From: Mycobacterium interjectum
GTDB lineage: Bacteria > Actinomycetota > Actinomycetes > Mycobacteriales > Mycobacteriaceae
Length of the DNA stretch: 64,000 nucleotides
Assembly (NCBI GenBank): GCA_002102225.1
Contig: LQPB01000014.1
Span: forward strand, 36,460 to 100,459
Direction of reading: 5' to 3'
This document shows, piece by piece, positions 35,182-43,232 of the stretch. Every line of letters starts with the position of its first letter. The stretch's first letter is position 1. The position numbers were made by a program, and so were the translations under genes. Under the pieces are notes generated by a model. It had not been told where the DNA came from, made no database searches, and worked only from the letters and a program-made list of their open reading frames with translations.

Positions 35182-35952
35182 ATGTCGGACACCATGACAC
35201 GCCAAACCACCGCCCGGCGCGCGGCGGCGCTGCTCGAGCTGCACCAGCCGGGCAACCCGGTGATCCTGCCGACCGTGTGGGACGCGTGGTCGGCCCGCCT
35301 GGCCGTCGACGCCGGGTTTGTCGCCCTGACCGTCGGTAGCCATCCGCTGGCGGATTCGATCGGCAAGCCGGACGGCGAGGGCATGTCGTTCGACGACGTG
35401 CTCACGCGCGTGGCGCAGATCACCGCCGCGGTTGAGGCCCCGGTCTCGGTGGACATCGAATCGGGGTACGGGCAGCCGCCGGCGCGCCTGATCGAGGGCC
35501 TGCTGGGCGTGGGGGCCGTCGGCCTGAACATCGAGGACACCGTGCATGCCGAGGGCAAGCGGCTGCGGTCGGCCGGCGAACACGCCGAACTGGTCGCGGC
35601 GCTGCGGTCGGCCGCCGACGCGGCCGGGGTGCACGTCGTGATCAACGCGCGCACCGATCTTTTTCTGCGGAAGGACGGAGACGATTCCGACCGAGTCGAG
35701 CGGGCGATTGCGCGGCTGACCGAGGCCGCCGACGCGGGCGCCGACGTCCTCTACCCGGTCGGCCGCCACGACCCGGACACGTTGCGGCGCTTGGCCACCG
35801 AGCTGCCGCTGCCGATCAACGCGATCGCGCTGCCCGACCAGGACGACCCGGCATCGTTCGGCCCGCTCGGCGTCGGCCGGATCAGCTTCGGCCCGTTTTT
35901 GCAGGCCGCGCTGGCGGGCCGGGCCAAGGAGTTGCTGGCCCGCTGGGCCTGA
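35182..35952 (+). CDS. Isocitrate lyase/PEP mutase superfamily enzyme
   Basis: 256 residues from ATG 35182; ATG 35194 is equally possible and neither has a clear ribosome site. The TIM-barrel motifs TVGSHPLADSIGKPDGEGMSF, SVDIESGYG (metal Asp), NIEDT and INARTDLF are those of the PEP mutase/isocitrate lyase superfamily. It lacks the KKCGH catalytic loop of true isocitrate lyase. Family members of this length include oxaloacetate decarboxylase-like and carboxyphosphonoenolpyruvate-mutase-like enzymes. Lyase activity on a small 2-oxo or 2-hydroxy acid is likely; the exact substrate cannot be read from the sequence. Confidence 0.82.
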   Translation: MSDTMTRQTTARRAAALLELHQPGNPVILPTVWDAWSARLAVDAGFVALTVGSHPLADSIGKPDGEGMSFDDVLTRVAQITAAVEAPVSVDIESGYGQPPARLIEGLLGVGAVGLNIEDTVHAEGKRLRSAGEHAELVAALRSAADAAGVHVVINARTDLFLRKDGDDSDRVERAIARLTEAADAGADVLYPVGRHDPDTLRRLATELPLPINAIALPDQDDPASFGPLGVGRISFGPFLQAALAGRAKELLARWA

Positions 35953-35964
35953 GTCGGACCGGCC

Positions 35965-36462
35965 TTAGATCGGCTCCAGCATCCGGTGCGGCCGCCGGAG
36001 CGCCCGGCTGACGGGATCGTCGCGGGCCGGGTGGCGCGGTCGCGGCGGCGGGTGCGCGACGAGGTCGGCGACGTCGGGAATCTGCGCGCATCGCTGGCAC
36101 GCGCGGTCCGGGCCGATCGTGCCCCCGCAATCCGCGTGCCGGTAGGTCCTGCGGTTGGGCTTGTCGACGTAGTTGTCGTTGCCCCAGGTGATCATCGACC
36201 AGATCAGCGGCCACAGCTGCCCGCCCTTGGCGGTCACCCGGTATTCGCCCGAATCCTTGGCCAGCACGCCCTGTTCCACCAGGAATCCCAGCCGGTCGGA
36301 CAGCACCGCTTTCGGGATGCCGAGGTGGCGCTGCAGATCGCTGAAGCGCCGCGCGCCGTAGAAGGCGTCGCGCAGGATCAGCAGTGTCCACCGCTCGCCG
36401 ACGATCTCCAGGGACCGCGCGATCGGGCAGCTCTCGGCGGGATATTCGCGGGGGAGGGCCAC
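35965..36462 (-). CDS. HxlR-family transcriptional regulator
   Basis: 165 residues from GTG 36462. The winged-helix HxlR signature is complete: CPIARSLEIVGERWTLLILRDAFYGARRFSDLQRHLGIPKAVLSDRL (residues 12-58), including the N-terminal CPI cysteine used for redox or ligand sensing in some members. An unusual C-terminal extension contains CGG and CQRC, a possible zinc knuckle. It is divergent from the DUF302 gene, and two related repeats lie between them, so it probably controls that gene and itself. Confidence 0.9.
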   Translation of the reverse strand: MALPREYPAESCPIARSLEIVGERWTLLILRDAFYGARRFSDLQRHLGIPKAVLSDRLGFLVEQGVLAKDSGEYRVTAKGGQLWPLIWSMITWGNDNYVDKPNRRTYRHADCGGTIGPDRACQRCAQIPDVADLVAHPPPRPRHPARDDPVSRALRRPHRMLEPI

Positions 36463-36484
36463 GGCGTCGATGCTACGCCTTGTC

Positions 36485-36536
36485 GGTTCGTTGACCGAAC
36501 CATATACTTGCGGGTGTTGAGTTCATTCACCGAACC
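36485..36536. promoter_or_regulatory. Paired 17-bp operators between HxlR and DUF302 genes
   Basis: GGTTCG-TTGAC-CGAACC (36485-36501) is an inverted repeat, and A-GTTC-ATTCAC-CGAACC (36520-36536) is a near copy in the same orientation. They agree at 14 of 17 positions, centred 35 bases apart (about three helix turns), and lie in the 104-base divergent promoter region. Confidence 0.7.
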
Positions 36537-36566
36537 AAACCGGCTTCGAAGCGTGAAGGAAAGACC

Positions 36567-37106
36567 ATGACGACTAGCGTTCAACCCGCCGAATTCACCG
36601 TGGTACCGCACGGGATGAACCGCATCGACGTGGCCACCGGCGTCGAATTCGACGAATTTCGAACCGCTTTCGAGAAGGCCGCGCCGCCGTTCGACCGGGA
36701 ATCCGTGCAGGAGATCGTCGCGCGCGGGGGCAGCTGGGAGGACGTCCGGGCGGCCGCGGCGCTCAATGCCCCGTACGGCCTGATGGTCTACGCCACCATC
36801 GACGCCCTGCCCCTGCTGGGCCTCGCCGGCCACACGACCAAGGCCGTCGAGTACCTGCTCGGCAACCACACGATCGCCGAGACCATGTTCCGCCACGACC
36901 CCAGGGCGCTGCTGTACGCGCCCCTGCGGGTGCTCGTGTACGCCGACGCCGGCGGCGACGCCGTCTTCTCGATGGACCAGCCCAGCGCGGCGTTCGGCAG
37001 CCTGGGCATCGCCGCGGTGACCGAGGTGGGTGAAGGGCTCGACCGCAAGGTGGCAAAGCTGTTGCGGGTCATCGGAATCGACGCCGACGCCGCCTTCGGG
37101 TGCTAG
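36567..37106 (+). CDS. DUF302 domain protein
   Basis: 179 residues. The C-terminal part, with KAVEYLLGNHTIAETMFRHDPRALLYAPLRVLVYAD, is typical of DUF302, a small alpha-beta domain of unknown function. GC-rich codon use matches the neighbours. It is probably the target of the divergently encoded HxlR regulator, whose two operator-like repeats sit in the shared promoter region. HxlR regulators often respond to reactive electrophiles, so a stress role is possible but unproven. Confidence 0.82.
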   Translation: MTTSVQPAEFTVVPHGMNRIDVATGVEFDEFRTAFEKAAPPFDRESVQEIVARGGSWEDVRAAAALNAPYGLMVYATIDALPLLGLAGHTTKAVEYLLGNHTIAETMFRHDPRALLYAPLRVLVYADAGGDAVFSMDQPSAAFGSLGIAAVTEVGEGLDRKVAKLLRVIGIDADAAFGC

Positions 37107-37163
37107 GCGCGACGACTCCGGCGGAGCCGCTGCCCCGCCGGAGTCGTCGCGATCGAACGCGAA

Positions 37164-37604
37164 CTACTTCGTGATCGCGATGCGCTGCGCCTGGCTTCCC
37201 GCGTAGGCCCCGGCGACCCGCACCGTCAACACACCTGCGTCGTAGGAAGCCGCGATGGCCTCGCTGGTGACGTGCGCGGGCAGTTGGAACGTCCGGCGGA
37301 ACGACCCGTAGCGAATCTCCCGCAGGGTCCGGCCGTTCTCCTCCTCCGCGTGCTCGTCGCGGTGTTCGCCGTGGATTACCAGGCGGCCCTTGTCCACCTC
37401 GACGTTGACGTCCTTCTCAACGTCCACGCCGGGCAGTTCGAGGCGGACGACGGCGTCGTCGCCGTCCCTGACGATCTCCGCGGCCGGGTTGAATCCGCTG
37501 GTGACCGGCTTGACCCAGTCGGTCGCTGCCGCGGGGCCGAAAAAGTCGCGCAGCCACCGGTCGGTGTCCCAGGCCGGTCGCGACCACAATGCGAGGTTGC
37601 TCAT
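37164..37604 (-). CDS. acr2: Heat-shock protein Acr2 (HspX2), alpha-crystallin family
   Basis: 146 residues; the homologue of H37Rv Rv0251c (159 residues). The central alpha-crystallin domain is clear (AEIVRDGDDAVVRLELPGVDVEKDVNVEVDKGRLVIHGEH and GVLTVRVAGAY). As a small ATP-independent chaperone it holds unfolding proteins in the cytoplasm during heat and oxidative stress. AAAAGGAG lies 8 bases before the ATG. The promoter upstream combines a SigH/SigE-type site with an HspR-binding HAIR element, agreeing with the known control of the H37Rv gene. Confidence 0.94.
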   Translation of the reverse strand: MSNLALWSRPAWDTDRWLRDFFGPAAATDWVKPVTSGFNPAAEIVRDGDDAVVRLELPGVDVEKDVNVEVDKGRLVIHGEHRDEHAEEENGRTLREIRYGSFRRTFQLPAHVTSEAIAASYDAGVLTVRVAGAYAGSQAQRIAITK

Positions 37605-37683
37605 GGGTTTTTCTCCTTTTGCTTCCTTGTGCTTCCTTGTGAGTTTGCTGTGACCGGCGCGCTGCCGGACGGCTATTTCTATA

Positions 37684-37710
37684 AACTTGAGTCGACCACG
37701 CTAAAGTTCC
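37684..37710 (-). promoter_or_regulatory. acr2 promoter: SigH/SigE-type site overlapped by HAIR (HspR) element
   Basis: On the minus strand GGAAC (37710-37706) and GTT (37686-37684) are 19 bases apart, the SigH/SigE pattern. On the plus strand CTTGAGT (37686-37692), seven bases, then GCTAAAG (37700-37706) match the HAIR consensus CTTGAGT-N7-ACTCAAG at 12 of 14 arm positions. The repressor site covers the whole promoter. Confidence 0.8.
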
Positions 37711-37830
37711 ACCCGCGCGTTCGCCGGCAGCGAACACCTTCACAGCGGTCGTTGTGAGGTGTGAGCGCGCTGTCATGCGGGTGTCACATTCCGCGATTTC
37801 GCCTTAATTTGCGGCCCCTACCCTCGTGCC

Positions 37831-40404
37831 ATGGCCCAATCCGAAACCGGGCGCGAGCACTGTGCGGCGCGTCACGTCATTGTGGTCGGGCACGGCATGG
37901 TTGGCCACCGCCTGGTCGAGGCGCTCCGTGCTCGCGACACCGAGGGGTATTGGCGTATCACGGTTTTGGCGGAGGAGGCCGACGCGGCCTATGACCGCGT
38001 TGGCCTGACCTCCTACACCGAAAGCTGGGACCGGGCGCTGCTGGCGCTGCCCGGCAACGACTACGCCGGTGACGAACGGGTCCGGCTGGTGCTGAATGCG
38101 CGCGTCACCGAAATCGACCGGGCGACGAAGTCGGTGGTCACCGCCGACGGTCAACGGCACGGCTACGACGCCCTGGTGCTGGCCACCGGGTCGTACGCAT
38201 TCGTCCCGCCGGTGCCGGGCCATGACCTGCCCCTGTGCCACGTCTACCGCACGCTCGACGACCTCGACGCCATCCGCGCCGACGCCCAGCGCACGCTGGC
38301 GGCCGGCCGCACTTCGGGAGTGGTCATCGGCGGCGGGCTGCTGGGGCTGGAGGCCGCTAATGCGCTGCGCCAGTTCGGGTTGCAGACGCACGTCATCGAG
38401 ATGATGCCGCGGCTGATGGCCCAGCAGATCGACGAGGCGGGCGGCGCCCTGCTGGCCAGGATGATCACCGAGCTCGGCATCGCGGTGCACGTCGGCACGG
38501 GCACCGAATCGATCGAATCCGTGAACCACGCCGACGGCTCGGCGTCGGCGCGGGTGCGGCTGACCGACGGGGAGGTCATCGACGCCGGCGTGGTGATCTT
38601 CGCGGCCGGGGTCCGGCCGCGCGACGAGCTGGCGGCCGCGGCCGGGCTGACACGCGCCGAGCGGGGCGGCGTGCTCACCGACTTGTCCTGCCAGACCAGC
38701 GATCCCGACATCTACGCGATCGGGGAGGTCGCCGCGATCGAGGGGCGCTGCTACGGCCTGGTCGGGCCGGGCTACACCTCCGCGGAGGTGGTGGCCGATC
38801 GGCTGCTGGACGGCGCCGCGGAATTCCCCGAAGCCGACCTGTCGACGAAACTCAAATTGCTGGGCGTCGACGTCGCCAGCTTCGGCGACGCCATGGGCGC
38901 GACCGAGAACTGCCTCGAGGTCGCCATCAACGACGCCGTGAACCGGACCTACGCCAAACTGGTTTTGTCCGACGACGCCAAAACCCTGCTCGGCGGGGTG
39001 CTGGTGGGCGACGCCTCGTCCTACGGGGTGCTGCGGCCCATGGTCGGCAGCGCGTTGCCGGGGGACCCGCTCGCGTTGATCGCGCCGGCATCCTCCGGCG
39101 GCGGGGCGGCTTTGGGCGTTGGGGCGCTGCCCGATTCGGCGCAAATCTGTTCCTGCAACAACGTCACCAAGGGCGACCTGAAGGGCGCGATCGCCGGCGG
39201 CTGCGCCGACGTTCCCGCGCTCAAGTCGTGCACGGCGGCGGGCACGTCGTGTGGATCGTGCGTGCCGTTGCTCAAGCAGCTGCTCGAAGCCGAGGGCGTG
39301 GAGCAGTCCAAGGCGCTGTGCGAGCACTTCAGCCAGTCGCGGGCCGAGCTCTTCGAGATCATCTCCGCCACCGAAATCCGGACGTTCTCGGGGCTGCTGG
39401 AACGCTTCGGCAGCGGAAAGGGTTGCGACATCTGCAAACCCGTGGTCGCCTCCATCCTGGCGTCCACCGGTTCCGACCACATCCTCGACGGCGAGCAGGC
39501 CTCGCTGCAGGATTCCAACGACCACTTCCTGGCCAACATCCAAAAGAATGGCAGCTACTCGGTGGTCCCGCGGGTCCCCGGCGGTGACATCAAGCCGGAG
39601 CACCTGATCCTGATCGGCCAGATCGCGCAGGACTTCGGGCTTTACACCAAGATCACCGGCGGGCAGCGGATCGATCTGTTCGGCGCGCGCGTGGACCAGT
39701 TGCCGCAGATTTGGCAGCGGCTGGTCGACGGCGGCATGGAATCCGGCCACGCCTACGGCAAGGCGCTGCGCACGGTGAAGAGTTGCGTGGGCAGCGACTG
39801 GTGCCGTTACGGCCAACAGGATTCGGTGCAGCTGGCGATCGACCTGGAGCTGCGGTACCGCGGCCTGCGCGCCCCGCACAAGATCAAGCTCGGTGTCTCG
39901 GGTTGCGCGCGCGAGTGCGCCGAGGCGCGCAGCAAGGACGTGGGCGTCATCGCCACGGAAAAGGGGTGGAACCTCTACGTCGGCGGCAACGGCGGCATGA
40001 CGCCCAAGCACGCTCAGCTGCTGGCCAGCGACCTGGACACCGAGACGCTGGTCCGCTACATCGACCGGTTCCTGATGTACTACATCCGCACGGCCGACCG
40101 GTTGCAGCGCACCGCGCCGTGGGTGGAATCGCTGGACGGCGGCCTGGATCACGTGCGCGAGGTCGTGTGCGACGACTCGCTGGGCCTGGCCGGCGAATTC
40201 GAGGCCGCAATGGAGCGGCACGTGCAGAACTACAAGTGCGAATGGAAGGGCGTGCTGGAGGACCCGGACAAGCTGTCGCGGTTCGTCTCCTTCGTCAACG
40301 CCCCGGATGCCGTCGATGAGACGGTGGCATTCACCGAGCGTGCCGGACGCAAAGTACCCGTGCCCATCGGCATGCCGCGGGTCCGTGTGGGAGAGGAATC
40401 ATGA
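37831..40404 (+). CDS. nirB: Nitrite reductase NAD(P)H large subunit NirB
   Basis: 857 residues; Rv0252 has about 853. It reduces nitrite to ammonium in the cytoplasm for nitrogen assimilation. The order is an N-terminal FAD/NAD(P)H oxidoreductase (residues 15-400), a BFD-like [2Fe-2S] region (CSCNNVTKGDLKGAI and CGSC), a ferredoxin-like half domain, then the siroheme/[4Fe-4S] domain with the ligands Cx5C (CVGSDWC) and Cx3C (CARECAEARSKD). It overlaps nirD by ATGA. Siroheme synthesis and an NnaR-like regulator are encoded 0.8-2.7 kb downstream on the other strand. Confidence 0.96.
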   Translation: MAQSETGREHCAARHVIVVGHGMVGHRLVEALRARDTEGYWRITVLAEEADAAYDRVGLTSYTESWDRALLALPGNDYAGDERVRLVLNARVTEIDRATKSVVTADGQRHGYDALVLATGSYAFVPPVPGHDLPLCHVYRTLDDLDAIRADAQRTLAAGRTSGVVIGGGLLGLEAANALRQFGLQTHVIEMMPRLMAQQIDEAGGALLARMITELGIAVHVGTGTESIESVNHADGSASARVRLTDGEVIDAGVVIFAAGVRPRDELAAAAGLTRAERGGVLTDLSCQTSDPDIYAIGEVAAIEGRCYGLVGPGYTSAEVVADRLLDGAAEFPEADLSTKLKLLGVDVASFGDAMGATENCLEVAINDAVNRTYAKLVLSDDAKTLLGGVLVGDASSYGVLRPMVGSALPGDPLALIAPASSGGGAALGVGALPDSAQICSCNNVTKGDLKGAIAGGCADVPALKSCTAAGTSCGSCVPLLKQLLEAEGVEQSKALCEHFSQSRAELFEIISATEIRTFSGLLERFGSGKGCDICKPVVASILASTGSDHILDGEQASLQDSNDHFLANIQKNGSYSVVPRVPGGDIKPEHLILIGQIAQDFGLYTKITGGQRIDLFGARVDQLPQIWQRLVDGGMESGHAYGKALRTVKSCVGSDWCRYGQQDSVQLAIDLELRYRGLRAPHKIKLGVSGCARECAEARSKDVGVIATEKGWNLYVGGNGGMTPKHAQLLASDLDTETLVRYIDRFLMYYIRTADRLQRTAPWVESLDGGLDHVREVVCDDSLGLAGEFEAAMERHVQNYKCEWKGVLEDPDKLSRFVSFVNAPDAVDETVAFTERAGRKVPVPIGMPRVRVGEES

Positions 40405-40748
40405 CAGTTCTCAACGACGTTCAGGTATGGACGACCGCCTGCGCCTACGACCGCCTCATTCCGGGCCGTGGCGTCGGAGTGCTTCTCGATGACGGCACGC
40501 AGGCGGCGCTGTTCCGGCTGGACGACGGGTCGGTGCACGCGGTCGGCAACATCGATCCCTTTTCCGGGGCGGCGGTGCTCTCGCGCGGGATCGTCGGGGA
40601 CCGCGGTGGTCGCGTCACCGTCCAATCGCCGTTGCTGAAGCAGGCTTTCGCGCTCGACGACGGCTCCTGCCTGGACGACCCACGGGTCTCGGTGCCGGTG
40701 TATCAGGTGCGGGTGACACCCGAGGGCGAGATCCAGATCGCCGCCTGA
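40401..40748 (+). CDS. nirD: Nitrite reductase small subunit NirD
   Basis: 115 residues of the Rieske-like NirD fold (WTTACAYDRLIPGRGVGVLLDDGTQAALFRLDDGSVHAVGNIDPFSGAAVLSRGIVGD). As usual for this subunit, the iron-sulfur Cys and His ligands of true Rieske proteins are missing. It forms the complex with NirB and is translationally coupled to it. In H37Rv the next genes are cobU, cobQ1 and PPE2; here a short TetR-like protein gene follows 4 bases after the stop on the opposite strand. Confidence 0.94.
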   Translation: MTVLNDVQVWTTACAYDRLIPGRGVGVLLDDGTQAALFRLDDGSVHAVGNIDPFSGAAVLSRGIVGDRGGRVTVQSPLLKQAFALDDGSCLDDPRVSVPVYQVRVTPEGEIQIAA

Positions 40749-40752
40749 GGCC

Positions 40753-41205
40753 TCAGCGGGTGAGGTCGCCGACCAGGTAGCGCTGCATCGTCGGGCCGAT
40801 GGCGTCGACCAGCGTGTCGACCGACATCGAATGCAACGGCTCGGAGCGTATTCCGTAGCGCATGATGCCGAGGCCGACCAGCTGGGAAGCGCATAACGAC
40901 GCCCGCACGGCCGCCTTGTCGGCGCCCAGCATCTTCAGGATCGGGCCGAAGACCGGGCCGATGAACATGGCCTCGACGATTTCGGCGGTTTTGGCCATCC
41001 CGGTGGAGGCCACCGCACTGGCCGCGAAGGGGCCGCCGCCGGCCGCGTCCCAGGTGGTGATGAGCATCTGCAACGTGCGGCGGCCCACCTGGTTGACCCC
41101 GCCGGTGACGATCCGATCGATGAACTCCGGTGTGCCGAAGGGCAACCGCAGCATCTTCGCCACCGGGTCAAGGAGCCCGCGCGACGGCTCTTCGCGGCGA
41201 GGCAT
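40753..41205 (-). CDS. TetR C-terminal-domain protein without DNA-binding domain, Rv0258c-like
   Basis: 150 residues (Rv0258c has 151). The sequence LDPVAKMLRLPFGTPEFIDRIVTGGVNQVGRRTLQMLITTWDAAGG and ASLCASQLVGLGIMRYGIRSEPLHSMS looks like a TetR ligand-binding domain that normally follows a helix-turn-helix. No helix-turn-helix is encoded in frame before the ATG. Because the same short form occurs in H37Rv it is probably a stable protein rather than a recent deletion; it could act as a dimerisation partner or ligand sink. It lies at the end of the narK3-nnaR-chelatase gene set. Confidence 0.75.
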   Translation of the reverse strand: MPRREEPSRGLLDPVAKMLRLPFGTPEFIDRIVTGGVNQVGRRTLQMLITTWDAAGGGPFAASAVASTGMAKTAEIVEAMFIGPVFGPILKMLGADKAAVRASLCASQLVGLGIMRYGIRSEPLHSMSVDTLVDAIGPTMQRYLVGDLTR

Positions 41206-41236
41206 GAAGCCAGAATCGCCGCTATGTGGTCAAAGA

Positions 41237-42013
41237 TCAAGCGTCGCGCGCCCCGGCGCGCCTCTTGGGATGGGGCCCCTGAGCCAGTAGCAGGCTGGGC
41301 CGGCGCGATGCGTGCCGCGCGGTGACCGGGACGAGCCCGGGCCCGGCCCGACGGAATCGGTTCGCGACGAGCCGGGCCAGCCCGCGGTGGGTGCCCAGCG
41401 GTTGGCTCACCAGGTCGGCGCCGCTGGCCAGCAGGCGTTGCTGAAACAGGCCGTCCGTCAGCAGATAGGAGGCGACCACCACGCGCCGTGCCCCGCCGCG
41501 GCGGGCGGCGGCCACCGCGTCGTCCACCGACGGACCGCCGGTGGCCGCGAATCCCAGCCGCACCCGCGTCCCGACCATGGCCGACAAGGTCGTCGCGGTG
41601 ACGTGCAAATCGGCACGCGCCCGCCCATCCGTGGTGCCCGCCGCCGCGAGGATCACCGAATCGCCCAGCCGCCAGCCGGATTTCGCCAACTGGTCGGCGA
41701 CTATCCGCGCGATTTCGCCGCTCGGCCCCAGGGCGGGGGCGAGGGTGACGTGCGGGTGGCCACTGGCCGCGACATGGGCGGGCAGGTCGGTGCGCACGTG
41801 ATAGCCCCGCGACAAGAACGCCGGCACCACGACCGCGGGGCGCCCGCCGACCGCCGCCTGCGAAAGCACTTCGCTGGGGCTGGGACCCAACACGTCGACG
41901 AACGCGACCTGCACCCGGTGATTGAGCAGTGCGCTCACCCGCGCCGCGAGGTCGCCGATCATCGCGACACCGCCGGGCCGGCGGGTGCCGTGCGCGGCGA
42001 GGATCAGGTCCAC
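41237..42013 (-). CDS. Sirohydrochlorin chelatase (SirB/CbiX-like), Rv0259c-like
   Basis: 258 residues from GTG 42013. LILAAHGTRRPGG provides the first conserved His and SRGYHVRTDLPAHV the second, as in CbiX/SirB chelatases that insert Fe2+ into sirohydrochlorin to make siroheme. The C-terminal half is a degenerate repeat (GFAATGGPSVDDAV) without the His. The gene overlaps the NnaR-like gene by 10 bases. Since NirB needs siroheme, the placement near nirBD makes functional sense. Confidence 0.88.
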   Translation of the reverse strand: MDLILAAHGTRRPGGVAMIGDLAARVSALLNHRVQVAFVDVLGPSPSEVLSQAAVGGRPAVVVPAFLSRGYHVRTDLPAHVAASGHPHVTLAPALGPSGEIARIVADQLAKSGWRLGDSVILAAAGTTDGRARADLHVTATTLSAMVGTRVRLGFAATGGPSVDDAVAAARRGGARRVVVASYLLTDGLFQQRLLASGADLVSQPLGTHRGLARLVANRFRRAGPGLVPVTARHASRRPSLLLAQGPHPKRRAGARDA

Positions 42014-43155
42014 GGTTCGCCCCGGGGATCGTCGACGGCGAGCCGGTAGCCGCGCTTGACCACCGTTGCGACCATGTTCTTGTCGCCCAACGCAGTTCGC
42101 AGCCGAAGCACGGCCGTGTCGACCGCGTGCGGGTCGTTGCTGTTGCCGGGCAGTACCCGCAATAGCTCCGTACGCGCGACGACGGCGCCCGGCCGTTGCG
42201 CCAGCGCGCGCAGCACCGACATCCCCGACGGTGACAGCAGTTTGATCGAGCCGTCCACCAGCACGCAGGTGCCGCGGATGTCGAGCGTGTGGCCGGCCAC
42301 CCCGACGGTGCACGATCCCAGCAGCGGCAACTCCTCGGCGATGTGCCGGGCCAAGGCGCCCAACCTCATTCGCTCGGGCGCCGATGTCGGCACGCCCTTG
42401 CGGATCAGCGGTTTGGATGTCACCGGTCCGACGCACATCGCGTGCACGTCGCTGCGCAGGGCCCCCAGCACCTGGTCCTCGATGCTGAGCTCGCGGCTGC
42501 GTTCCAGCACCGCGGCGGCCGCCGGCGCCGACGTGAAGGTGACCGCGTCGAATTGCCGGCGCGCGATCCCGGTGACCAGCTGGTCGAAATCGCCGCCCAA
42601 TGGCGTTGGCTTCCACCGGTAGACCCGGATCGGGATCACTTCGGCCCCCGCGAAGCGCAGCCCGCCGAGGAACTCCGGGAACGGGTCCCAGGCGTCGGCG
42701 GCGCCGTGCAACTGGATCGCGATGCGCAACCCGGATACGCCCGACTCGAGCAGATACTCGAGCACCTCCTGTGAGGATTCGGACTCAGGGGACCACTCCT
42801 CGTGCAGGCCGGCGGCGCGCACCGCTCCGGTGCCTTTCGGCCCGCGCGACACGATCCGCGCCGACGACAGCGCCGTGACAAGCTGGTTGGCCAGGCCCCA
42901 TCCCTCGGCCGCCGCGAGCCAGCCGCGGAATCCGATGCCGGTGTGCACGACCAGGATGTCGGGCGGATCCGCGATCAAAGCCTCTGTGTGCCGGTGCAAT
43001 TCGTCGTCGTCGGGCAGCGCGATCATGTTGATCGCGGGGGCGCTGCACACCTCGGCGCCCTGTCGGCTCAGTAGCGCGCACAGCTCCTCGGCGCGCCGGG
43101 ACGAGGTGACCGCAACCCGGTAGCCGGTGAGCGGCGCGGATTTTGGTTGGGCCAT
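42004..43155 (-). CDS. nnaR: NnaR-like regulator: HemD domain plus winged helix, Rv0260c-like
   Basis: 383 residues from ATG 43155 (MAQPKSAPLTGYRVAVTSSRR); Rv0260c has about 381. The N-terminal 260 residues are a uroporphyrinogen-III-synthase-like (HemD) fold. The C-terminal ~100 residues are an OmpR-type winged helix (SPSGMSVLRALAQRPGAVVARTELLRVLPGNSNDPHAVDTAVLRLRTALGD). In M. smegmatis the equivalent NnaR activates nitrate/nitrite assimilation genes with GlnR. Here it is flanked by narK3 and the siroheme chelatase, with nirBD close by, so the same role is very likely; tetrapyrrole binding by the HemD domain is inference. Confidence 0.9.
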   Translation of the reverse strand: MAQPKSAPLTGYRVAVTSSRRAEELCALLSRQGAEVCSAPAINMIALPDDDELHRHTEALIADPPDILVVHTGIGFRGWLAAAEGWGLANQLVTALSSARIVSRGPKGTGAVRAAGLHEEWSPESESSQEVLEYLLESGVSGLRIAIQLHGAADAWDPFPEFLGGLRFAGAEVIPIRVYRWKPTPLGGDFDQLVTGIARRQFDAVTFTSAPAAAAVLERSRELSIEDQVLGALRSDVHAMCVGPVTSKPLIRKGVPTSAPERMRLGALARHIAEELPLLGSCTVGVAGHTLDIRGTCVLVDGSIKLLSPSGMSVLRALAQRPGAVVARTELLRVLPGNSNDPHAVDTAVLRLRTALGDKNMVATVVKRGYRLAVDDPRGEPWT

Positions 43156-43232
43156 ATGACCTGTGTATGCCTGTGACGTTTCCGACGCGTTACCGCGCAA
43201 TTGCTGACGGATTGCCCCTGTTGCGACCACCA

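Noticed and set aside
37745..37830. Possible GlnR site before nirB (GTCAC followed by GATTT)
   Set aside because: Spacing and second half-site deviate from the GlnR consensus too much to call by eye.
37804..40221. An 805-residue open frame opposite nirB
   Set aside because: It mirrors nirB codons and shows no recognisable domains, and NirB motifs are fully intact.
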